DNA of 64,000 nt from Roseibium hamelinense (GTDB lineage Bacteria > Pseudomonadota > Alphaproteobacteria > Rhizobiales > Stappiaceae), in the NCBI RefSeq assembly GCF_007830545.1, contig NZ_VLLF01000002.1:62001-126000 (forward strand), in the 5' to 3' direction. Positions within the stretch are counted from its first letter, which is position 1; every line of letters starts with the position of its first letter. The translations under genes and the position numbers were made by a program. The notes under the pieces were generated by a model that saw nothing but the letters and a program-made list of their open reading frames with translations, was not told the origin of the DNA and ran no database searches. Below are positions 34,846 to 43,847 of the stretch, piece after piece.

Positions 34846-36534
34846 ATGAATGTTGCGGAACTGATCATTGAAACCCTTCACCAGCACGGCGTCCGTCATG
34901 TTTTCGGCATTCCAGGCGACGCGATTTGTGACTTCACCTATGCCTTAAAGTCTCGCCAGGATATGGACTTCATCCTTGTGCGCCATGAGGAAGCTGGGGC
35001 CTTTGCCGCTTCTGCCCAGGCGAAGCTTTCTGGAGAGCTTGCCTGTTGCATGGGCACGGCCGGTGGCGGCGCCATCCACCTTTTGAACGGTTTGTATGAT
35101 GCCAAGCTCGATCGCGCCCCGGTTTTGGCCATCACTGGACAGGTGCAAACGGAATTTGTCGGAACCGGCTATCATCAGGAGGTCGACACGGAGCGGCTTT
35201 TTGCCGACGCTTGTGTCTATTCGAAAACCGTTATGGATGAAGGCCAGCTTCCAGCATTGATCATGGAAGCTTGTAAAGCAGCGATTTCTGAGCGCGCCCC
35301 GGCGCATCTATCGGTTCCAACCAATGTTGCCGGCCGGAAGGTGGCAGAAATCCCCTCTAATTTGACACCGGGCCTGTCAGGCGCCCGGATGCGGCCTTGC
35401 GATGAAGACCTTAAACACGCGGCCGACTTGATCAACAAGGCGGAAAAGCCGGTCATCCTGGCTGGCTTGGGTGCTGGAAGCGGCGGTGACCAGGTGATTG
35501 CGCTGGCCAAAAAGATCAAAGCACCGATCGCGCGCACCCTGCGCGCGAAAGACTGGATCGACGAGAGTCATCCGGATTGCATCGGCGGTCTCGGGCTGCT
35601 CGGCGGTGTCGCCGGGTCGAAATCCATGGAGCATTGCGACCTGTTGGTCATGATCGGCACAGACTATCCCTATGTCGATTTCTATCCGAAAAAAGCGAAG
35701 GTCATTCAGATCGATATCGATGTCCGGAACATCGGCAAGCGAACCTCTATCGATGTCCCGCTGCATGGTCATACCGACCCGACGGTTGGTGCACTCCTGG
35801 AGCTGGTGAATGAAAAATCAGATGACAGCTTCAAAAAGGACATGACCAGGCGGCATGAGGAAGAGCGCCGCCACTGGACATCCGACGAAGGATCGGATCA
35901 TACGCCCGTCCGCCCACAAACGCTCCTGCATGCGGTGAGCACGCACGCCCCCGATAATGCGGTGTTCCTGTGCGATACGGGAACAATAACCGCTTGGTCG
36001 GCCCGGCATCTCATCGTCAAGGAGACCCAACGGTTCACCGCCTCGGCATGTCTCGGGACAATGGCGTTTGCCATGTCCGGCTCGATCGGGGCGCAGCTCA
36101 AATATCCGGACCGGCCTGTAGCGGCGCTGTGCGGCGATGGGGCATTTGCCATGCTCATGGCGGATTTTGTGACCGCCGTCCGCTACGATCTGCCTGTGAC
36201 GGTTATCGTGCTTGAAAACAAGAAGCTCGGCTTCATCGCACTGGAACAGGAAGGCAAAGGCCTGCCGGAACATTCCATTGATCTGGTCAATCCGGATTTT
36301 GTTGCCTTTGCCCGCGCCTGCGGGGGCGAGGGCATCCAGGTCTCCCGGCCTGAGGAGCTGGATCATGCGCTGAAAACCGCGTTTTCCAATGGCAAGGCAA
36401 CGGTCGTGAACGTGGAAACCGAGCCTGGAGAGCTGATCATGCCACCGCAGATCAATGCGCGTCAGGCTTACCATTTCGGACTTGCAAAAGTGCGGGAGGC
36501 GATCGAGCCGATCAAGGAAGCCCTTGGAAAATAG
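34846..36534 (+). CDS. PoxB-like thiamine-diphosphate enzyme (pyruvate oxidase/dehydrogenase type)
   Basis: A 562-residue ThDP enzyme most like pyruvate:quinone oxidoreductase PoxB. The N-terminal pyrimidine-binding part has the catalytic Glu in RHEEAGAFAA. The middle domain carries VILAGLGAGSGG and DYPYVDFYP. The C-terminal pyrophosphate part has GDGAFAMLMADFVTAVRY with ENKKLGFI. ATG 34846 has GGGAG eight bases upstream; the open frame extends to 34771 without a ribosome site. If PoxB-like it would decarboxylate pyruvate to acetate and CO2 and pass electrons to quinone at the membrane. Acetolactate synthase or sulfopyruvate-type activity is less likely. The copper-type genes follow about 100 bases downstream. 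Confidence 0.75.
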   Translation: MNVAELIIETLHQHGVRHVFGIPGDAICDFTYALKSRQDMDFILVRHEEAGAFAASAQAKLSGELACCMGTAGGGAIHLLNGLYDAKLDRAPVLAITGQVQTEFVGTGYHQEVDTERLFADACVYSKTVMDEGQLPALIMEACKAAISERAPAHLSVPTNVAGRKVAEIPSNLTPGLSGARMRPCDEDLKHAADLINKAEKPVILAGLGAGSGGDQVIALAKKIKAPIARTLRAKDWIDESHPDCIGGLGLLGGVAGSKSMEHCDLLVMIGTDYPYVDFYPKKAKVIQIDIDVRNIGKRTSIDVPLHGHTDPTVGALLELVNEKSDDSFKKDMTRRHEEERRHWTSDEGSDHTPVRPQTLLHAVSTHAPDNAVFLCDTGTITAWSARHLIVKETQRFTASACLGTMAFAMSGSIGAQLKYPDRPVAALCGDGAFAMLMADFVTAVRYDLPVTVIVLENKKLGFIALEQEGKGLPEHSIDLVNPDFVAFARACGGEGIQVSRPEELDHALKTAFSNGKATVVNVETEPGELIMPPQINARQAYHFGLAKVREAIEPIKEALGK

Positions 36535-36637
36535 GGGCGTTGAGAAAAGCCGGGTCCGCATGGCAGATCCGGCTGCTTTCGAAAATGTGTCCGGGAGGCA
36601 CGTGGTTTTCTTTAACCTTTTCCTGTATCGGGAGGTT

Positions 36638-37009
36638 ATGCGCAGATTCTTGAGTGTCTTCTTGCTGGTTTTGTTGACGGCGGTCCACACGGCCCCGGCC
36701 GTTTCTGCCGGGCTGCAACACAGCATCTTGGTCAGCGCAACCACGTCTTTTGCGCAGGCAAACGCGCACTCTACTGCGATGACCTTTCCAGATGGCGGGC
36801 AAAACATCAGCGCGCACAGCTGTTGCGACGAGACGGTGGACATGTCCGCCTATCTGGGTGCCGGACATTGCGCGTCCGATTGTCTGTCACTTCTGCCTGT
36901 TGTTGCGGGCATTCATCCGCAAGCACCGCCGAGCCCGGAAAGCAAACGTGGCTTGCGCATGTCCTCTGACCTGCCTTTCGCATCGGACCATCCTCCCAAA
37001 CGATTCTGA
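36638..37009 (+). CDS. small secreted Cys/His-rich protein
   Basis: A 123-residue protein. A signal peptide (1-24, ending AVSA) is followed by a short mature region with HSCCDE, GHCASDC and several Met and His residues, resembling CopL/DUF2946-like periplasmic metal proteins. ATG 36638 has GGAGG immediately upstream. First of five same-strand genes including a DUF411 protein, which suggests copper handling. Not firmly assignable. Confidence 0.6.
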   Translation: MRRFLSVFLLVLLTAVHTAPAVSAGLQHSILVSATTSFAQANAHSTAMTFPDGGQNISAHSCCDETVDMSAYLGAGHCASDCLSLLPVVAGIHPQAPPSPESKRGLRMSSDLPFASDHPPKRF

Positions 37010-37071
37010 TCATTTGAGCTGGCCGCCTGAACCGCGTGCCTCTTTCATGATTGGAACATGAGGATGAATTG

Positions 37072-37638
37072 ATGATTTCAAGACGTTGTTTACTTGCAGG
37101 AGCCGGGGCGTCCTTGGCCGGGGCAGCCGTGTCTGCCACAGGCGCACCGGCCTTTGCGCATCACACGAAGCTTGACCCGAAATTTTCGCCGCAACGGGTC
37201 CGCTTTTTCGGCTATGATCGGGGAATTGTTGTGGTCGATACTGGCAACCACTTTTTGTATCTTGTCGAAGGCTGGGGACGCGCACGCCGATATGGTGTTG
37301 GCGTCGGGCGGGCCGGCCTTTCGCTGAAAGGTGAGGCCATCGTTGAGCGCAAGGCCGAGTGGCCGCGCTGGCGGCCAACCGACAACATGATCCGTCGCAG
37401 CCCGGAAAAGTACGCCCGCTACGCTAAGGGCATGGCGGGAGGCCCCGGCAATCCGTTGGGATCGCGCGCGCTTTATCTGTACCGGAACGGGCGGGACACG
37501 ATGTATCGGATTCACGGTACGACCCAGCCCTGGACGGTTGGCCGCTCGGTGTCTAACGGCTGCATCCGAATGGTGAATGCGCACGTGGAAGATCTTTACG
37601 AACGCGTTCCGCTCGGCACCCGGGTGGTGATCCTCTAA
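37072..37638 (+). CDS. L,D-transpeptidase (YkuD family) 1
   Basis: A 188-residue YkuD-domain protein with an RR-containing leader (ISRRCLLAGAGASLAG), possibly Tat-exported. The catalytic motif is HGTTQPWTVGRSVSNGCIRM with the nucleophilic Cys. L,D-transpeptidases make 3-3 peptidoglycan cross-links or attach proteins to the wall. The start at 37072 follows TGAGGATGAATT. Its paralogue is two genes downstream. Confidence 0.85.
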   Translation: MISRRCLLAGAGASLAGAAVSATGAPAFAHHTKLDPKFSPQRVRFFGYDRGIVVVDTGNHFLYLVEGWGRARRYGVGVGRAGLSLKGEAIVERKAEWPRWRPTDNMIRRSPEKYARYAKGMAGGPGNPLGSRALYLYRNGRDTMYRIHGTTQPWTVGRSVSNGCIRMVNAHVEDLYERVPLGTRVVIL

Positions 37639-37750
37639 TTCACATACATAGTGGCGGAAACCGGCCGTCGCCGGACCCGACATGCACCAAAAACGCTTCC
37701 GGTGCCCTGCGCCAACACTGCGTCCGGCCCGAAGATACGAGATTGTAAAC

Positions 37751-38224
37751 ATGACATTGAAAATACGCCTTACCCAGGCAGCGCTCACGCTGGTCTTGGT
37801 CGCCGCACCGGCGGCCGGCATTGCCGACGAAAACACAGTGACCGTCTTCAAGACTCCCTGGTGCGGATGCTGTCACGTTTGGGCCGAAAAGGTTCAACAG
37901 GCTGGATATTCCGTCGTCGTCAAAGACATGGAAGACTTGTCCGGCATCAAAAAGCAGGCGGGTATTCCAGACCAACTCCAGGCCTGCCATACGGCTGTTC
38001 TGGGATCGGAGCGCAAATACATTCTGGAAGGCCATGTGCCACTCGAAGCCATGCATAGGCTGATAAGCGAACAGCCTGACATTCGCGGCGTTGCCGTGGC
38101 AGGTATGCCGATGGGCTCGCTTGGCATGGACTACGATGCGGCGGCGAAGTACCCGGTTCATGAGCTGCCGGACAAGGCTGGCGATCCGCTGAAACTGTTT
38201 ATGCAAATGGGTGAGGGCAACTGA
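37751..38224 (+). CDS. DUF411 metal-binding protein
   Basis: A 157-residue periplasmic protein: signal peptide (1-25, ending GIADE), then VTVFKTPWCGCCHVWAEKVQ with the CxCC motif, then HTAVLGSERKYILEGHVPLEAM and AVAGMPMGSLGMDY. DUF411 proteins are usually found next to copper-resistance genes. Thioredoxin-like strands around CGCC fit metal binding rather than disulfide exchange. Confidence 0.85.
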   Translation: MTLKIRLTQAALTLVLVAAPAAGIADENTVTVFKTPWCGCCHVWAEKVQQAGYSVVVKDMEDLSGIKKQAGIPDQLQACHTAVLGSERKYILEGHVPLEAMHRLISEQPDIRGVAVAGMPMGSLGMDYDAAAKYPVHELPDKAGDPLKLFMQMGEGN

Positions 38225-38227
38225 AAC

Positions 38228-38887
38228 ATGTCCTTCCTGACAAGACGAACCTTTCTGGCAGGCTCGGCAAGCCTGGCGGGCCTCGCCGTTTCGGGCTGTG
38301 CGTCGTCGGGGCCTGCCCCGGCGCCAGCGGCAGCGCCATCCCCTTACGCTTTGATGTACCGGCCAATGCCTGAAGAGCGGTTTCCGATCCCGGCAGTCAA
38401 GCTTTCAAGGGTTCCGGAACGCTATTACCGCCAGCAAGTGCGCTATCCCACCACGGAGCGCGTCGGTACGCTCGTGGTCGACACCTCCAACTACTATCTC
38501 TATCTGGTTCAGGAAAATGGCATGGCGATGCGCTATGGCGTTGGCCTGGGCCGGGCCGGGTTTGAATGGTCCGGACGGGCCCGGATCGCCCGTAAGGCGG
38601 AATGGCCGCGCTGGGTGCCGCCGGAGGACATGATCGCGCGTGAGCCGGAACTTGAGCAATGGAGCTGGAAGAATGGTGGCATGGATCCGGGCCTTGAAAA
38701 TCCGCTTGGGGCCCGCGCGCTTTACATCTACCAGGGTAATGTCGATACGCTCTACAGGCTGCACGGGACCGCGGAATATTGGACCATCGGAACGTCCGTG
38801 TCGTCCGGGTGCGTGCGGCTGATCAATCAGGATGTGATTGATCTTTACCAGCGTGTTCCGGATGGAACCGAAGTCCTGGTGGTCTAA
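38228..38887 (+). CDS. L,D-transpeptidase (YkuD family) 2, lipoprotein
   Basis: A 219-residue YkuD protein. The leader TRRTFLAGSASLAGLAVSGC has an RR pair and a lipobox (VSGC), so it is probably a Tat-exported lipoprotein. The catalytic segment is HGTAEYWTIGTSVSSGCVRL. It starts three bases after the DUF411 stop. It shares the RKAEWPRW and GNPLG/ENPLGARALY blocks with the upstream YkuD gene, so the two are duplicates. Confidence 0.87.
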   Translation: MSFLTRRTFLAGSASLAGLAVSGCASSGPAPAPAAAPSPYALMYRPMPEERFPIPAVKLSRVPERYYRQQVRYPTTERVGTLVVDTSNYYLYLVQENGMAMRYGVGLGRAGFEWSGRARIARKAEWPRWVPPEDMIAREPELEQWSWKNGGMDPGLENPLGARALYIYQGNVDTLYRLHGTAEYWTIGTSVSSGCVRLINQDVIDLYQRVPDGTEVLVV

Positions 38888-38890
38888 ATC

Positions 38891-39385
38891 ATGCGCGGGT
38901 CACTCAAGACGCTGGTTCTCGGCGGGCTGGGCGGTCTCGCGCTCGGCCTTGCCGCTTGGTATTTCGGCGGTGTCGGTTTCTGGGCGGGTGAGGCAGACAA
39001 CAGTCTGCTCCGGCCCGCAGACCGCGAGACGGTGACCCTCGGGGCGTTGGTTTATGCGGCCCACTGCGCAGTGTGCCACGGCGCGCAGCTGGAAGGCGAA
39101 GCTGATTGGCAAACGCCGAACCCGGACGGGACCATGCCCGCACCGCCCCATGATGCCACCGGCCACACCTGGCACCACAGCTCGGAGTTGTTGTTTGCGA
39201 TGACCAAGTACGGCGTTGCGAAAGCCGCCGGTCTGGACGGTCACCTGTCAAACATGCCGGGTTATCGGGATATTCTCAGCGATGAGGAGATCATCGCGGT
39301 TTTGTCCTTTATAAAATCCAGCTGGCCGGCCGGAATCCGTGCCCGGCACGATGCTCTGGATGACCGGTTATCCAGCCGGAACTGA
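38891..39385 (+). CDS. membrane-anchored c-type cytochrome
   Basis: A 164-residue protein. An N-terminal anchor (about 6-30) is followed by a cytochrome c domain with the haem motif CAVCH and a distal Met in LSNMPGYRDILSDEE. It starts three bases after the YkuD lipoprotein gene, so it is in the same operon. It probably works in the periplasm as an electron carrier, perhaps with metal oxidation. Confidence 0.8.
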   Translation: MRGSLKTLVLGGLGGLALGLAAWYFGGVGFWAGEADNSLLRPADRETVTLGALVYAAHCAVCHGAQLEGEADWQTPNPDGTMPAPPHDATGHTWHHSSELLFAMTKYGVAKAAGLDGHLSNMPGYRDILSDEEIIAVLSFIKSSWPAGIRARHDALDDRLSSRN

Positions 39386-39405
39386 CCCTGCCTAAAGCGG
39401 CAGGG
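39386..39405. terminator. hairpin between convergent genes
   Basis: CCCTGCC-TAAAGC-GGCAGGG sits directly after the cytochrome stop and covers the end of the opposite gene. A seven-base GC stem without a T run; likely a bidirectional transcript end. Confidence 0.45.
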
Positions 39406-40603
39406 CAGGGGCTTCCTGTAGCCCCAGATGCAGTTCGGTGCCGGTGTAGGGATTGGCGCGGGCGACCTCCTCGTTGAGGTCGTGGCCGAGGCCCGGTTCG
39501 CTTGAGGGGATCACATAGCCGTTTTCCCAGCGGATCGGGGTGGTCAGAAGGTCAGCGTAAAACCCGTCAAAGGTGCGGATCGATTCCAGCACCAGGAAGT
39601 TCGGGCTGCAGGCCGCCAGCTGAATGTTGGCGGCTGCCACCAGTGGTCCGCAGTACAGATGCGGAGCGATCTGCGCCGAATGACACTCAGCCATGGCGGC
39701 GATCTTCTTGGCTTCCAGCAGGCCGCCGACCCGGCCAAGGTTCATCTGCAAGATGGACGCAGCGCCTGTCTGGAGGACGCAGGCGAACTCGTACTTGGTG
39801 CAGAGCCGTTCCCCGGTCGAGATGGGGATCGATGTGGCATTGGCAACCTTGGCCATGTCTTCCGGACTTTCTGGCGGGACCGGCTCTTCAAACCACAGCG
39901 GATCGTAAGCCTCCAGCCGCCGGGCCATGCGCTTGGCGCCGGAGACGGTGAACTGGCCGTGCGTGCCGAACAGAAGATCCGCCTTCGTGCCGACGGCCTT
40001 TCGGATCTCGCGACAGAAGTCTTCCGAGCGCTCCAGATCCCCAAGACTTGGCTGGTGCCCGTCATAGATCGTGTAGGCGCCTGCCGGATCGAATTTGACC
40101 GCGGTAAAGCCCTGGTCGACGGCCTTGATTGCCGCTTCGGCCGCGTGATGCGCATCGTTGTAGACATTCGGCGTTGCCGGGTCCGGGTAAACGTCTCCGG
40201 CCGGCGGATAAAGATAGGTGTAGGAGCGCAGCCGCTCATGCACTTTGCCGCCGAGCAGCTCATAGGCCGGTTTTCCGGCCGCCTTGCCGATGATGTCCCA
40301 GCACGCCATTTCCAGCCCGCTCAAAACGCCCATGACCGACACATCCGGGCGCATCGTGTAGCCCGCGCCGTAGGTCTTGTGCCAGAGCCGCTCGATATGG
40401 TGCGGATCCTCACCGGTGAACTGCCGCGCGAACACATCTTCGGCCATTTTTGCCACCAGGTCCGGCCCGAAGGTGGCGTTGTAGATCTCGCCATAGCCGG
40501 TGATGCCGCAGGTTGTCGTTAGCTTGACGAAGATAAAGTAGCGGCCCCCGTGGCGCGGCGGGGGATTGCCGACCACGAAGGTTTCGATTGTGTCCAGTTT
40601 CAT
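39392..40603 (-). CDS. mandelate racemase/muconate lactonizing enzyme family protein
   Basis: A 403-residue enolase-superfamily enzyme. The N-terminal capping domain is followed by a barrel with AVKFDPAG (Lys), LLFGTHGQFT, LWFEEPVPPE (metal Glu), ISTGERL and QIAPHLYCGPL (His of the His-Asp dyad). This set is typical of sugar-acid dehydratases such as galactonate or mannonate dehydratase, but the substrate cannot be read from the sequence. The ATG at 40603 is chosen; the upstream open frame is not conserved. It lies downstream of the ALDH and GMC genes, so a shared oxidative catabolic route is likely. Confidence 0.75.
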   Translation of the reverse strand: MKLDTIETFVVGNPPPRHGGRYFIFVKLTTTCGITGYGEIYNATFGPDLVAKMAEDVFARQFTGEDPHHIERLWHKTYGAGYTMRPDVSVMGVLSGLEMACWDIIGKAAGKPAYELLGGKVHERLRSYTYLYPPAGDVYPDPATPNVYNDAHHAAEAAIKAVDQGFTAVKFDPAGAYTIYDGHQPSLGDLERSEDFCREIRKAVGTKADLLFGTHGQFTVSGAKRMARRLEAYDPLWFEEPVPPESPEDMAKVANATSIPISTGERLCTKYEFACVLQTGAASILQMNLGRVGGLLEAKKIAAMAECHSAQIAPHLYCGPLVAAANIQLAACSPNFLVLESIRTFDGFYADLLTTPIRWENGYVIPSSEPGLGHDLNEEVARANPYTGTELHLGLQEAPALPL

Positions 40604-40617
40604 GGGGTCTGTCCGGT

Positions 40618-42108
40618 TCAGCTGGCGTTGGAGATCGTGATGCTTTTCACTTTGGTGTAGGCATCCAGGCCTTCCCAGCCCTTTTCGCGGCCGTATCCGG
40701 ATTTGCCATTGCCGCCGAAAGGCAGCTCTATGCCGCCGGCCCAATAGTCATTGACGGACACCTGACCGCAATCGAGCGCTTGAGACACTCGCATCGCCCG
40801 GCCGACATCCCGGGTGTAAACGCTGCCGATCAGGCCGAATTCCGTGCCATTGGCCAGCCGGATGGCATCGTCTTCAGTGTCGAACACCTGAACCGCCAGG
40901 ACGGGGCCGAAAATTTCCTCCTGAACAGCCGGATCGTCGAGCGGGAGGTCGGCAATGATCGTCGGTTCGAAGAACCAGCCGAGACCGGTTTCCGGGTCAG
41001 TCGTGATGTTGCCGCCGGTCAGAATATCCCGGCCGCGCGCCTTGGCGGCGTCCACATGCGCCTTGATCCGGCCGAGGTGTACTTCGGAATTGACCGCACC
41101 CATGTCCGGGTTTTTCAATCCGTGGCCGACTTTGAGTGCCTTTGCTTTTTGAACAAGCAGGTCAATGACATCGTCGCGGATCGATTTGTGAACGACCAGC
41201 CGTGACCCAGCCGAACAAATCTGGCCGGAATTGGAGAAAATCGCCCAATAGGCGCCATCCGCGACCGCTTCCGGGTCTGCGTCCTCGAACGCCACCAAAG
41301 GCGACTTGCCGCCCAGCTCCAGCGTAAGGCGGGTCACATTTGGGGCCGCCATCTGCATGACGTTGACACCAGTGTTCACCGAGCCGGTAAAGGTCAGCTG
41401 CTTGATGCGCGGGTCTTTTGCCATCTGCGCACCTACCTCGGACCCCAGGCCGGTAACCACATTGACAAGCCCTTCCGGAACGCCCGCTTCGGTGAGCAGC
41501 CCGGCCATGACAAGCGCGGTGTAAGGTGTCGTTTCGGCGGGTTTGGCAACGACCGAGCAGCCCGCGGCCAGCGCAGGTGCCACCCCGCGTGCGAAGGTTG
41601 ACGTCGGATAGTTCCAGGGAATGATGTGGCCGGTGACACCAACCGGCTCGCGCACTGTGAAGGCAGTGTTGGCCGTACCCAGGTTGACGGATCGGCCGTC
41701 GAGTTTGTCGGCCGCCCCAGCATAATATTCAAACAGGCGGGCCGAGCCGGCAACGTCGCCTTGCGCCTCCGCAAGCGTTTTGCCGCTGTCGACGACCTCC
41801 AGCACTGATAGCTGGTCTGCATTTTCGCGCAGCACCCGAGCAGCGTTGTTCAGGATCCGGCAGCGCTCGGACGGCGCGACCTTGCGCCAACTGGCGGCTG
41901 CCTTTTCCGCGGCCGCGATCGCCTTGTCCATGTCGGACGCGCTGCCGAGCGCGAAACTCCCGAAGGCCTCTGCACGGGCCGGGTCGAAGCTTTCCATTTT
42001 TTCGCCGGAGCTGCCGGCGACGAATGTGCCATCAATGAAATGGTTATCGGGCAGATTGTCGATCTGGCCGGACTGCAGATAGGTGTCGGCAAGATGTTGG
42101 ACGCTCAT
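40618..42108 (-). CDS. NAD(P)-dependent aldehyde dehydrogenase
   Basis: A 496-residue ALDH superfamily enzyme, oxidising an aldehyde to the acid. The catalytic Glu is in LTLELGGKSP, the catalytic Cys in NSGQICSAGSR, and NYPTSTFARGVAPALAAG and FTGSVNTG bind the cofactor. It is most like betaine-aldehyde or gamma-aminobutyraldehyde dehydrogenases. The start overlaps the GMC gene stop by four bases, so the aldehyde is probably the product of that oxidoreductase. Confidence 0.85.
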   Translation of the reverse strand: MSVQHLADTYLQSGQIDNLPDNHFIDGTFVAGSSGEKMESFDPARAEAFGSFALGSASDMDKAIAAAEKAAASWRKVAPSERCRILNNAARVLRENADQLSVLEVVDSGKTLAEAQGDVAGSARLFEYYAGAADKLDGRSVNLGTANTAFTVREPVGVTGHIIPWNYPTSTFARGVAPALAAGCSVVAKPAETTPYTALVMAGLLTEAGVPEGLVNVVTGLGSEVGAQMAKDPRIKQLTFTGSVNTGVNVMQMAAPNVTRLTLELGGKSPLVAFEDADPEAVADGAYWAIFSNSGQICSAGSRLVVHKSIRDDVIDLLVQKAKALKVGHGLKNPDMGAVNSEVHLGRIKAHVDAAKARGRDILTGGNITTDPETGLGWFFEPTIIADLPLDDPAVQEEIFGPVLAVQVFDTEDDAIRLANGTEFGLIGSVYTRDVGRAMRVSQALDCGQVSVNDYWAGGIELPFGGNGKSGYGREKGWEGLDAYTKVKSITISNAS

Positions 42109-43721
42109 GCAAAAACTCGCTTTCTGTCTTCAAGAACGATGCTTGCGCCCTTCAGCGCCAGCATCATGGTCGGGGCGTTGGTATTGCCCGCAGTGATATA
42201 TGGAAAGGCGGACGCATCGATGACGCGCAGCCGGTCAACGCCATGCACGCGCAATCGGTTGTCGGTGACAGAGGTCTGCGCGCTGGTGCCCATGCGGCAG
42301 GTTGAAACCGGGTGGTAAACGGTGCTCGCCCGGTCGCGGAAGTCTCTCAGCAGGGCCGCATCGTCCATGGTCAACAAGTCGGGAGCAACCGGGGATTTTA
42401 CAAGCCCGCGCAGTGCATTTGTTGCCATGATCTTCTGGCACAGCCTGCCACCAGCGATGACGCTTTGCCGGTCTTCCTCCGTCGAAAGCGTGTTGGGCTG
42501 GATGATTGGCGCCCGCAACGGGTCCGCGCTTTGAACATCGATGCGGCCACGGCTGGTGGGGCGGGTCGGTTGAGCGCAAATGATAAAGCCCGGAAACGGA
42601 TCGATGGTCAGTTTGGTGCGCGCTCCAGCGGAGATCAGCTTGTAGCTGATCGGATTGAAATAAAGCTGCTGATCCGCCCGGTTCAAGCCGGGATGGCTAC
42701 GCACAAATCCGCCGCATTGATTGACACTCAAGGACAGCGGTCCTTTGCGGGTCATAGCATAGGTGAGGGCTGCCTTGGCCTGGCCGTAGTAGCTTCCAAG
42801 TGTCCGGTTCAGTGTGGGTTGATTGGCTTCGAAGACATAATTTACGCCCGTATGATCCTGAAGATTGCCGCCGACATTCGGATTGTCGACGAGAACCGGC
42901 AGGCCAAGTCCGGATATGAGAGCGCCCGGACCAATGCCCGAGAGTTGCAGGATCTGCGGCGAACCGATTGCACCGGCGGACAAGATGACCTCGCCATCGG
43001 CCATAAACCGCCGTCCGTCTGTTAGCTCTATGCCGCTCGCGACGCCATTTTCAACGAGGACCCGCATTACATGGGCGGCGGTGGCCACTTTCAGGTTGGG
43101 CCGGCGGCGCGCTTTTGCCAGGAACGCACGGGCCGAGGAGCATCGCCGGCCGTCCTGCGTGTTGATCCGATAGACGCCGCCGCCCTCCGGGTCGGGGCCG
43201 TTCATGTCCTCGGTCAATGGCAAACCCGCTTCCGCAAGACCCTCGAAGAAGAAGCGGTTCACGGGGTGGATCTGGTCAGACACATCCTGAATATGGAGCG
43301 CGCCTTGTCCTTGCTTTGTGCCATTCGGCGCAACACGGGTTTCCAAGGCTTCAAACCACGGCTTGACATCTTCCCAGCCCCAGCCTTGCGCGCCGGATGC
43401 GTCCCAGTCCTCGAAATCCGAAGGCAGGCCGCGGCAATAGACCATGGCATTGATCGACCCTGAGCCGCCGATCAACCGCCCGCGCGGCCATTTGATGCGG
43501 CGCCCGGACAGGCCATCATCTGGCTCGGTCAGAAACTGCCATGTGCGCTTCGGGTCTGTGTTCAATTTGCCGTAGCCGAGTGGCAACGAGACCCAGGGCG
43601 AGCGGTCGCTGCCGCCAGCCTCGATCAAAAGCACAGTAACGTCAGGATGCTGCGAGAGTTGCTCCGCCAGAATACAGCCTGCGGACCCTGCGCCAACAAT
43701 GATGTAGTCGAACGTTTCCAA
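42105..43721 (-). CDS. GMC-family FAD oxidoreductase (choline dehydrogenase-like)
   Basis: About 538 residues. FAD motif DYIIVGAGSAGCILAEQL, GMC signatures GRLIGGSGSINAMVYCRG and SAGAIGSPQILQLSGIGP, C-terminal catalytic YHPVSTCRMG with NTNAPTMM. It should oxidise an alcohol to the aldehyde passed to the downstream ALDH. The TTG at 43721 (AAGGA upstream, protein starting ETFDYIIVG) is preferred over ATGs at 43769-43856, which would overlap the divergent regulator gene. The substrate is unknown, possibly choline-like. Confidence 0.82.
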   Translation of the reverse strand: METFDYIIVGAGSAGCILAEQLSQHPDVTVLLIEAGGSDRSPWVSLPLGYGKLNTDPKRTWQFLTEPDDGLSGRRIKWPRGRLIGGSGSINAMVYCRGLPSDFEDWDASGAQGWGWEDVKPWFEALETRVAPNGTKQGQGALHIQDVSDQIHPVNRFFFEGLAEAGLPLTEDMNGPDPEGGGVYRINTQDGRRCSSARAFLAKARRRPNLKVATAAHVMRVLVENGVASGIELTDGRRFMADGEVILSAGAIGSPQILQLSGIGPGALISGLGLPVLVDNPNVGGNLQDHTGVNYVFEANQPTLNRTLGSYYGQAKAALTYAMTRKGPLSLSVNQCGGFVRSHPGLNRADQQLYFNPISYKLISAGARTKLTIDPFPGFIICAQPTRPTSRGRIDVQSADPLRAPIIQPNTLSTEEDRQSVIAGGRLCQKIMATNALRGLVKSPVAPDLLTMDDAALLRDFRDRASTVYHPVSTCRMGTSAQTSVTDNRLRVHGVDRLRVIDASAFPYITAGNTNAPTMMLALKGASIVLEDRKRVFA

Positions 43722-43847
43722 GGCGTGTCCAATCCTTGCCAAAATACAGCTTTGATCGATGCTCAGCATCAAAATCGCTCTGTTGTCTGGATTCTGGAAA
43801 CGAAAAATGATTTGGTCTGACATCGAAAAAATTTGAAGGAAAACGCT

